Part shown: positions 1 to 5,728 of the stretch, in pieces
Layout: the number at the start of each line of letters is the position of its first letter
Position numbering within the stretch: position 1 is the first letter of the stretch
Source of the DNA: Desulfobacterales bacterium
GTDB taxonomy: Bacteria > Desulfobacterota > Desulfobacteria > Desulfobacterales > Desulfobacteraceae
Reading direction: 5' to 3'
DNA length: 6,679 nucleotides
Assembly (NCBI GenBank): GCA_022361095.1
Contig: JAKSBO010000937.1
Location: forward strand, 1-6,679
Notes under the pieces: generated by a model
Seen by the model: the letters and a program-made list of their open reading frames with translations, nothing else
Told to the model about the DNA's origin: nothing
Databases searched by the model: none
Translations under genes and position numbers: made by a program

Positions 1-662
1 ATATGCTGGTGAGAAGCGGCGGGGTTGACATTATGATTGTGGATTCAGTGGCTGCCCTTGTGCCCCGGTCGGAAATCGAAGGCGAGATGGGCGACTCCCA
101 TATGGGACTGCAGGCAAGACTGATGTCCCAGGCCCTTCGTAAATTGACCGCCACCATCGGAAAAACCGCCACGACCCTTATTTTCATAAACCAGATCCGT
201 ATGAAGATCGGTGTGGTCTATGGCAACCCGGAGACCACCACCGGCGGTAATGCTTTGAAATTTTATTCTTCCATGCGCCTTGAGATTCGAAAAGCCGCAG
301 CCATTAAAAGCGGCGAAGATGTACTCGGGTCCCGGACCAAGGTTAAGGTGGTAAAAAATAAACTGGCCCCCCCGTTTAAAAATGTGGAATTCGATTTGAT
401 GTACGGCGAGGGCATTTCCAGGACAGGCGATCTTCTGGACATGGGGGTTGAGCTGGATATTGTGAACAAAAGCGGGTCCTGGTATTCATTTGACAAAGAG
501 CGCATCGGCCAGGGCCGGGAGAATGTGAAGGCCTTTTTAAAGGACAATCCCGATATTTTTGATGCCATTGAACTTAAAGTAAGAACCGAACTTGGAATTG
601 CCGGACCGGAAGCACCCAAAACTGCACCCGACACCGGAAAGGACACTCAGCCGGAAGCCTAA
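1..662 (+). CDS. recA: Recombinase RecA, C-terminal part (5' end outside window)
   Basis: RecA polymerises on single-stranded DNA, drives homologous strand exchange using ATP, and triggers LexA self-cleavage in the SOS response. The frame is open from the left edge, so the ATG at position 3 is internal. By recalled alignment it corresponds to about residue 131 of E. coli RecA, so the N-terminal domain and the Walker A loop lie outside the window. Numbering from that Met, Walker B is IMIVD (10-14, Asp14 matching E. coli Asp144). The L1 loop region is EIEGEMGD (24-31). The L2 loop with [10 protein letters not shown] (61-70) includes the allosteric Gln64 (E. coli Gln194). [15 protein letters not shown] (74-88) and VKVVKNK (114-120) are classic RecA blocks. 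The C-terminal domain (about 140-198) ends in a short tail rich in Pro, Ala and Thr, with fewer acidic residues than the E. coli tail. alaS follows 186 bases downstream with no recX between them. Identification is essentially certain. Confidence 0.98.
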   Translation, partial: MLVRSGGVDIMIVDSVAALVPRSEIEGEMGDSHMGLQARLMSQALRKLTATIGKTATTLIFINQIRMKIGVVYGNPETTTGGNALKFYSSMRLEIRKAAAIKSGEDVLGSRTKVKVVKNKLAPPFKNVEFDLMYGEGISRTGDLLDMGVELDIVNKSGSWYSFDKERIGQGRENVKAFLKDNPDIFDAIELKVRTELGIAGPEAPKTAPDTGKDTQPEA

Positions 663-684
663 CATAGTATCTGGACGGGACCCC

Positions 685-809
685 GTGTTTGGGCGATAAG
701 TTGCCCAGATGCAAGGCGCATAAAAATTTATAACCGGAGCATACTCATGTATGTGAGGCGTGTAAATTTTTAAGCAACGCCGCAGGTGGGTGACGTATCG
801 TTCAAACAC
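685..809 (+). repeat. Long imperfect palindrome between recA and alaS (MITE-like or structured RNA element)
   Basis: The two halves are reverse complements around a centre near 746. The outer arms, 685-712 and 782-809, pair over 28 positions: 21 Watson-Crick, 4 G-T and 3 mismatches (699/795, 708/786, 709/785). Inside these, GGCG 715-718 pairs with CGCC 778-781, and TAAAAATTTA 721-730 pairs perfectly with 763-772. At the tip CATAC 740-744 pairs with GTATG 749-753 around a TCAT loop. The ends are GTGTTTG and CAAACAC. No open reading frame fits it, and it lies 22 bases after the recA stop and 39 bases before alaS. Its size, terminal inverted repeats and intergenic place fit a non-autonomous dispersed palindromic repeat. 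It might also act as a transcript-stabilising hairpin, a terminator or attenuator for recA readthrough, or a regulatory site for alaS. The pairing is read directly from the sequence; the function is inferred. Confidence 0.8.
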
Positions 810-832
810 TAAGCAAACCGGTATAGTTGAGC

Positions 833-837
833 AGGAG
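833..837 (+). promoter_or_regulatory. Ribosome-binding site of alaS
   Basis: AGGAG lies 11 bases before the ATG at 849, slightly farther than the ideal spacing. It supports the chosen alaS start, which also matches the usual N-terminus of the family. No convincing sigma-70 promoter was found between the palindrome and this site. Confidence 0.7.
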
Positions 838-848
838 CCAATACTATT

Positions 849-3473
849 ATGACAGGTAATGAAGCCAGGAAAATTTTTCTCGAATATTTTAACAAACACA
901 ACCACCGCCATGTGCGTTCGTCATCCCTGGTGCCCCAGGATGATCCCACCCTGCTGTTTGTCAACGCCGGTATGGTGCAGTTTAAACGCGTTTTTACCGG
1001 TGACGAAAAACGTGACTACACAACCGCTGTCACCTCTCAGAAATGTGTACGTGCCGGGGGCAAGCATAACGATCTTGAAAATGTGGGATACACGGCGCGC
1101 CATCACACCTTTTTTGAGATGCTGGGTAACTTTTCCTTTGGCGAGTATTTCAAGGAACAGGCCATTGATTTTGCCTGGGATCTGCTCACCAACGGGTACG
1201 GGTTTGACGCTGACAAGCTTCATGTTTCCGTTTATAAAGATGATGACGAAGCCTTTGAGCTCTGGAATAAACAGGTCGGCGTACCTGCTGAGCGTATCTC
1301 CCGGTTAGGCGAGGCGGATAATTTCTGGGCAATGGGGGATACCGGCCCCTGCGGTCCCTGCTCAGAGATTCACATTGACCGGGGCAAAGCGTTCGGATGT
1401 GATGATCCCAACTGCGCTGTGGGCTGTGACTGCGACCGGTGGCTGGAGTTGTGGAACCTGGTATTCATGCAGTATGAAAGAAGCGAAGACGGCACCATGA
1501 CGCCGCTGCCTAAACCCAGTATTGATACGGGTATGGGACTTGAGCGCATTATTTCCGTGCTCCAGGATGTGCCCACCAATTTTGATACAGACCTGTTTGT
1601 ACCCATCATGGAACGGGTTGGGGAACTGGCCGGTAAAAAGCGGGGGGAATCCAAGGAGGTGGAAGTGGCCATGAAGGTCATTGCCGATCATTCAAGAGCA
1701 TCCGCCTTTTTAATCTGTGACGGTGTGCTGCCTTCCAACGAGGGGCGCGGTTATGTGCTTCGCCGGATTATGCGCCGGGCCATCCGGTACGGCCGCAGCA
1801 TCGGGCTGACCGAGCCGTTTTTGCACAAAACCGTTCAAACCGTGTTTTCCATTATGGATGAAGCCTATCCGGAGCTTAAAGAGTCTGCGGCGTTTATCCT
1901 TAACGTAGTAAAGAACGAAGAGGAAAAGTTTCTTGAAACCCTTGAAACCGGTATGAAGCTTTTGGAAGCAACCATTGAAGATCTTGGAAAGAACAATGGG
2001 AAAATCATTCCCGGAGGGGTGATTTTCAAGCTTTACGATACCTTTGGCTTCCCCGTGGACATTATCCAGGACCATGTCAAGGAGATGGGTATTGAACTGG
2101 ATCTGGAGGGGTTTGATGCGGCCATGGCCGAACAGAAAGCAAGATCCAAGTCCAAAAAGAAGTTCGCCGGTGTGGGCGATGCGTATAAACCGTTGACTTC
2201 AACAGGCGTGAAAACCGTATTTAAGGGCTATGACGCCATTGAAATGCAAAGTGACCTGCTCATTGTGGTCAGAGATGATGCAGAAGTTGATACGGCGGGT
2301 GTTGGGGACGAAATTGAGGTGGTCACCCCGGAGACCGTATTTTACGCAGAGTCCGGCGGCCAGGCCGGGGACAAAGGTCTTTTTGAAAATGATTCTTGCG
2401 TAATCGAGATCACCGATACGGTTAAGGATCCTTCGGGGCTTTTTATCCACAAAGGTCAGGTGACCAGGGGAACCTGCAAAAAAGGCGATACATTCGCCCT
2501 TAAAGTGGATGCACAACTTCGCCGGACCACTGCGGCAAATCATTCAGCCACCCATATCCTGCATTCAGCCCTTCGCAAGGTTTTAGGCGACCATGTCAAG
2601 CAGTCCGGCTCCCTGGTAACCCCGGACAGGCTGCGGTTTGACTTTACCCATTTCAGCGCCGCCACCCCCGAAGAGCTTGCTGCCATTGAGACCGAAGTCA
2701 ATACCCGCATCATGGAAAACCATGCGGTGGCCACAAAGGAGATGGATATGGATGAAGCGGTCCGGTCCGGCGCCACGGCCCTGTTTGAGGAAAAATACGG
2801 TGATGTGGTCCGGGTGGTTTCCTTGGGGGATTTCTCCCAGGAGCTGTGCGGCGGCACCCATACCCGTGCCACTGGCGACATCGGGTTGTTCCGCATCCTG
2901 TCCGAAGGCGGGATCGCCTCGGGTGTTCGCCGTATTGAAGCAATGACAGGGCTTGCTGCCCTTGAAAACGTTCATGAAGATCAGGCTGCCATGGAAAAAG
3001 CGGCAGGTATCTTGAAAAGCAGCAAAGGCGATATGGTGGATCGGCTTGAAACGGTGATGGCCGAGAAAAAAGCTGTGGAAAAGGAGCTGGCTGCACTCAA
3101 GGCCAAGATCGCGTCCAAATCCGTTGAAAATATCGACGATGATATCAAGGAGATAAACGGGGTCAACGTGCTGGCCAAACGTGTGGAAATTGAAAATCCC
3201 TCCCAGCTCCGGGATCTGGCAGACAAATTTAAAACCAAATTGGGATCAGGGGTGCTGTTACTGGGCGCTGAGTCCAACGGTAAGGCATTGCTTATTTCCA
3301 TGGTCACAGAAGATTTGACCAAGACCTTTAAAGCAGGCAATATTGTCAAAACCGCTGCCGGTATTGTGGGCGGCGGCGGCGGCGGCCGGCCCGATATGGC
3401 CCAGGCCGGCGGCACAAAACCTGAATTCCTTGACAAAGCCCTGGAATCGGTGTTTGATTCGGTATCTAAATAA
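849..3473 (+). CDS. alaS: Alanine--tRNA ligase (alanyl-tRNA synthetase)
   Basis: This cytoplasmic class II synthetase charges tRNA-Ala with alanine using ATP and hydrolyses mischarged Ser- or Gly-tRNA-Ala. It has 874 residues, against 876 in E. coli, and looks intact. The catalytic core shows motif 1 around 31-48, motif 2 in TARHHTFFEMLGNFSFGEYF (82-101), and motif 3 GMGLERI (228-234). The tRNA-recognition region follows to about 450. The editing domain has the zinc ligands His565 and His569 (HSATH) plus Cys667 and His671 (CGGTH), equivalent to the essential E. coli set. A coiled coil (about 735-757) leads to the C-Ala domain with its six-glycine RPDMAQAGG motif (841-855). A cysteine-rich insert (Cys184, 189, 193, 195) follows the universal GPCGPC and is absent from E. 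coli AlaRS. The gene is preceded by the long palindrome, and a hairpin separates it from the downstream permease operon. Identification is essentially certain. Confidence 0.99.
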   Translation: MTGNEARKIFLEYFNKHNHRHVRSSSLVPQDDPTLLFVNAGMVQFKRVFTGDEKRDYTTAVTSQKCVRAGGKHNDLENVGYTARHHTFFEMLGNFSFGEYFKEQAIDFAWDLLTNGYGFDADKLHVSVYKDDDEAFELWNKQVGVPAERISRLGEADNFWAMGDTGPCGPCSEIHIDRGKAFGCDDPNCAVGCDCDRWLELWNLVFMQYERSEDGTMTPLPKPSIDTGMGLERIISVLQDVPTNFDTDLFVPIMERVGELAGKKRGESKEVEVAMKVIADHSRASAFLICDGVLPSNEGRGYVLRRIMRRAIRYGRSIGLTEPFLHKTVQTVFSIMDEAYPELKESAAFILNVVKNEEEKFLETLETGMKLLEATIEDLGKNNGKIIPGGVIFKLYDTFGFPVDIIQDHVKEMGIELDLEGFDAAMAEQKARSKSKKKFAGVGDAYKPLTSTGVKTVFKGYDAIEMQSDLLIVVRDDAEVDTAGVGDEIEVVTPETVFYAESGGQAGDKGLFENDSCVIEITDTVKDPSGLFIHKGQVTRGTCKKGDTFALKVDAQLRRTTAANHSATHILHSALRKVLGDHVKQSGSLVTPDRLRFDFTHFSAATPEELAAIETEVNTRIMENHAVATKEMDMDEAVRSGATALFEEKYGDVVRVVSLGDFSQELCGGTHTRATGDIGLFRILSEGGIASGVRRIEAMTGLAALENVHEDQAAMEKAAGILKSSKGDMVDRLETVMAEKKAVEKELAALKAKIASKSVENIDDDIKEINGVNVLAKRVEIENPSQLRDLADKFKTKLGSGVLLLGAESNGKALLISMVTEDLTKTFKAGNIVKTAAGIVGGGGGGRPDMAQAGGTKPEFLDKALESVFDSVSK

Positions 3474-3488
3474 ACATAGTTAAATAAA

Positions 3489-3525
3489 GCTTGGGGTGCG
3501 GGGTTTAAATCCGTGTACCCCAGGC
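3489..3525 (+). terminator. Possible weak terminator hairpin after alaS
   Basis: Bases 3489-3497 pair with 3517-3525 in a nine-base-pair stem with one T-G wobble and a core of GGGGT against ACCCC. An inner GCGG (3498-3501) can pair with CCGT (3511-3514), leaving a two-base bulge (3515-3516) and a nine-base loop. The sequence after it (ATAACATTTT) is a poor T-tract, so termination may be partial or Rho-assisted. It starts 16 bases after the alaS stop, the usual place for a terminator. The stem is seen; the activity is inferred. Confidence 0.5.
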
Positions 3526-3562
3526 CATAACATTTTCGCCACACATTACGGACGTTCCAATA

Positions 3563-3570
3563 GGGGAGGG
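3563..3570 (+). promoter_or_regulatory. Ribosome-binding site that decides the GTG start of yejB
   Basis: The purine block GGGGAGGG ends 11 bases before the GTG at 3582. With no ATG nearby and an N-terminus (TAYFIRRLLLVIPT) matching YejB proteins, it supports GTG as the true start. Confidence 0.65.
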
Positions 3571-3581
3571 CGTTTTATCCT

Positions 3582-4610
3582 GTGACCGCGTATTTTATCA
3601 GACGGCTCCTTTTAGTGATCCCCACCTTCATCGGCATCACCGTCATGGTGTTCACCATCACCCGTTTTGTGCCCGGCGGCCCCATTGAGCGTATCATTGC
3701 TGAAACCCGGGCCATGCAGATGGGTGAACACAACGGTCGCTCCAAAACCCAGGCAGGCCAGGGACAGCCGTTGTCCGAAGGCCAGATCAAAAAACTTGAA
3801 GCCTATTACGGATTTGACAAGCCCGTGCTTCAAAGCTATGGGATCTGGCTTTTAAAGGTTCTTAAAGGGGATCTGGGACGGTCCACCCGGTACCAGGATC
3901 CAGTATGGGAGATGATCAGGGAGCGCATCCCCATCTCCCTTTATTTCGGCATGTTGAGTATGGTGGTCATCTACGGCGTCTGTATCCCCTTGGGTGTTGC
4001 CAAGGCGGTACACCACAACAGTGGGTTTGATAATGTGACCTCCGGTATTATTTTCGCAGGCTATGCCATCCCGGGCTGGGTGGCCGGTGTCATTATGCTG
4101 GTGATTTTTGCTTCCCGCATGGACACCTTCCCCTTAGGGGGGCTTGCATCCGACTATTTCATCGATATGACGTTTTGGGAAAAAATAAAGGATGTGGCGT
4201 GGCATACCGTGCTGCCGCTTTCCTCCTATGTGATCGGTGCCTTTACCGTGATGACCCTTTTGATGAAAAATACGCTCATGGATAACCTGGCCGCCGACTA
4301 TGTGCGCACGGCCATTGCCAAGGGCTTAAGCTTCAAACAGGCCATATTCCGTCATGCCCTTCGTAACAGCTTGATCCCCATTGCCACCAGTTTCGGCAGT
4401 AATGTTTCCATTCTTTTGATGGGATCATTTCTCATTGAAAAGGTATTTAATATCGACGGTATGGGGCTCTTAGGATATGAGTCTATTCTGGACCGGGACT
4501 ACCCTGTGGTGTTGGGAATACTCGTGATTTCATCCCTGCTGTTTATGGTTGGAAATATTTTATCTGATCTGTGCGTCGCCATAGTCGACCCCCGGGTAAG
4601 ATTTAAATAA
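3582..4610 (+). CDS. yejB: ABC transporter permease, YejB type (oligopeptide/microcin C importer)
   Basis: This is an inner-membrane permease of the DppB/OppB family. It is closest in my recollection to E. coli YejB, part of the YejABEF importer for peptides and microcin C. It has 342 residues (E. coli about 364) and starts at GTG. The N-terminus AYFIRRLLLVIPT begins transmembrane helix 1 (about 7-29), followed by the FVPGGP motif (29-34) and a periplasmic segment to about 110 that includes YGFDKP (76-81). Further helices lie at about 118-140, 153-177, 207-229, 266-285 and 308-333. The cytoplasmic EAA loop that contacts the ATPase is at about 240-267 (YVRTAIAKGLS then RHALRNSLIPI). The C-terminus is VDPRVRF, as in the family. 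yejE follows after ten bases, so the two are co-transcribed and probably translationally linked. No yejA precedes it. A Dpp- or Opp-type substrate is possible, but GLLGYE (296-301) followed by DRDYPV (304-309) favours YejB. Confidence 0.9.
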   Translation: MTAYFIRRLLLVIPTFIGITVMVFTITRFVPGGPIERIIAETRAMQMGEHNGRSKTQAGQGQPLSEGQIKKLEAYYGFDKPVLQSYGIWLLKVLKGDLGRSTRYQDPVWEMIRERIPISLYFGMLSMVVIYGVCIPLGVAKAVHHNSGFDNVTSGIIFAGYAIPGWVAGVIMLVIFASRMDTFPLGGLASDYFIDMTFWEKIKDVAWHTVLPLSSYVIGAFTVMTLLMKNTLMDNLAADYVRTAIAKGLSFKQAIFRHALRNSLIPIATSFGSNVSILLMGSFLIEKVFNIDGMGLLGYESILDRDYPVVLGILVISSLLFMVGNILSDLCVAIVDPRVRFK

Positions 4611-4613
4611 GGA
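4609..4613 (+). promoter_or_regulatory. Ribosome-binding site of yejE overlapping the yejB stop codon
   Basis: AAGGA overlaps the TAA stop of yejB (4608-4610) and sits seven bases before the ATG at 4621. Ribosomes finishing yejB would clear or reuse this site, so the equimolar permease pair is probably made by translational coupling. Confidence 0.75.
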
Positions 4614-4620
4614 TTACGAT

Positions 4621-5667
4621 ATGGCATTGTTGAACCCGGTGACAAAAGAACAGTTCAGGCGTTTTTGCAGTATCAAAAGAGGTTTCTGGTCCCTTATTAT
4701 CATCCTGGTTTTGATCTTTGTCTCCGTTTTTGCCGAAGTGTTTATTAACTCCCGGGCCCTTCTGGTCTGTTACCGGGGCGAGTTTTATTTTCCAACCTAC
4801 GCCGATATGATACCTGGAAAAACCTTTGACCTTGGGTATGCCTATGAGACCAATTACCGGGAGCTGAAACAAAAATTGGGCAGGGAAGGGGGGACAGGTT
4901 TTGTGATTATGCCGCCGGTGCCCTATAACCCTTACGAAAATGATCTGCGATTTAATGAATACCCCCCGTTTCCCCCCTCATTTTCCCTTCGGCACTTTCT
5001 GGGTACGGACAATGTGGGCCGGGATGTGCTGGCCCGCCTTGTGTACGGGTTTCGCACGGCCATTTTTTTTTCTTTAGGATTGCTGTTTCTTAACTATACC
5101 GTGGGGGTATCCCTGGGCTGTGCCATGGGGTATTTCGGCGGGAAATTTGATTTGTTTTTTCAGCGGGTCATTGAGATCTGGAGCAATATTCCGTTTTTGT
5201 ATGTGATTATTATCGTCTCTTCCATTGTGGTGCCAAGCTTTATGATTCTGATGCTGATTATGGCGTTTTTCGGCTGGATCTCTATTACCTGGGTCATGCG
5301 AACCATGACATACCGGGAAAAGGAGCGCGAATATATTCTTGCGGTCCGATCCCTGGGGGCGTCGCACATGCGAATCATTTTCAGGCATATTATCCCCAAC
5401 ACCATTTCCGTAATCGTCACTTATGCACCTTTTGCCATTTCCGGTGGCATTGTGGCCTTGACCTCTCTGGACTATCTGGGGTTTGGTCTGCCGGCACCCA
5501 CCCCCTCCTGGGGCGAGCTTTTATCCCAGGGCTGGCAGAACATGGAAGCCTGGTGGATATCTGCTGCTGTGGTGTCCGCCCTTGTGGTGACACTGATGAC
5601 CGTCACATTCATCGGCGAGGGGATACGGGAAGCCTTTGATCCACGACGCCATACCGTATATGAATAG
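4621..5667 (+). CDS. yejE: ABC transporter permease, YejE type (oligopeptide/microcin C importer)
   Basis: This is the second inner-membrane permease, of the DppC/OppC family, and would form a heterodimeric channel with YejB. It has 348 residues (E. coli YejE about 341). The N-terminus NPVTKEQFRRFCSIKRGFWS (5-24) matches YejE, followed by transmembrane helix 1 (about 24-43). A periplasmic segment (44-126) carries the RALLVCYRGEFYFPTY block (45-60) typical of YejE rather than DppC. The transport domain opens with LGTDNVGRDVLARLVYG (127-143). Helices lie at about 147-169, 191-226, 263-283 and 312-332. The EAA loop is at 237-260 (EYILAVRSLGAS then FRHIIPN). LGFGLPAPTPSWGELL (286-301) and the ending EAFDPR (337-342) are family hallmarks. 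A T9 run (5063-5071) lies within the reading frame, which is intact. No ATPase gene (yejF) follows; a terminator begins at the stop codon. Identification as a YejE-type permease is strong; the substrate is inferred. Confidence 0.91.
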   Translation: MALLNPVTKEQFRRFCSIKRGFWSLIIILVLIFVSVFAEVFINSRALLVCYRGEFYFPTYADMIPGKTFDLGYAYETNYRELKQKLGREGGTGFVIMPPVPYNPYENDLRFNEYPPFPPSFSLRHFLGTDNVGRDVLARLVYGFRTAIFFSLGLLFLNYTVGVSLGCAMGYFGGKFDLFFQRVIEIWSNIPFLYVIIIVSSIVVPSFMILMLIMAFFGWISITWVMRTMTYREKEREYILAVRSLGASHMRIIFRHIIPNTISVIVTYAPFAISGGIVALTSLDYLGFGLPAPTPSWGELLSQGWQNMEAWWISAAVVSALVVTLMTVTFIGEGIREAFDPRRHTVYE

Positions 5668-5700
5668 CCCGGTACTTTAGAAAAAATACCAGGCTTTTTT
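5667..5700 (+). terminator. Intrinsic terminator of the yejBE operon
   Basis: GCCCGGTA (5667-5674) pairs with TACCAGGC (5687-5694), with one internal C-A mismatch. TTT 5676-5678 can also pair with AAA 5683-5685. Six T's (5695-5700) follow immediately, then GTTC and five more T's. The hairpin starts on the last base of the yejE TAG codon. Read on the minus strand the same stem lacks a following T-tract, so it should act mainly on yejE transcripts. No separate intrinsic terminator for amtB was seen in the short convergent gap. Confidence 0.85.
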
Positions 5701-5728
5701 GTTCTTTTTAAATGGGAATGTTTACCAA

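Noticed and set aside
701..732. Possible promoter (TTGCCC followed by TTTATA) before alaS
   Set aside because: The spacing of about 20 bases is too long and both boxes lie in the palindrome arms, where AT-rich and TTG matches are expected by chance.
665..846. TAGTAT (665-670) and ATACTA (841-846) as outer inverted ends of the palindrome
   Set aside because: Only six bases match and the sequences between them and the palindrome ends differ in length and do not align, so chance is the simpler explanation.
821..847. Small hairpin around the alaS ribosome-binding site (823-827 with 843-847)
   Set aside because: A five-base AT-rich stem with a 15-base loop is too weak to support a riboswitch or translational switch.
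537..911. Minus-strand open frame of 124 codons across the recA-alaS gap
   Set aside because: It runs through the palindrome and overlaps both flanking genes on the other strand. Its translation resembles no protein family I know, and it looks like chance open frame.
3369..3386. Six tandem GGC codons in alaS as a microsatellite
   Set aside because: They encode the conserved polyglycine of the C-Ala domain motif, so the repeat is explained by protein function.
2981..3544. Minus-strand open frame of 187 codons opposite the alaS 3' end
   Set aside because: It is a serine- and leucine-rich shadow of alaS codons; alaS itself is a certain full-length gene with every motif in frame.
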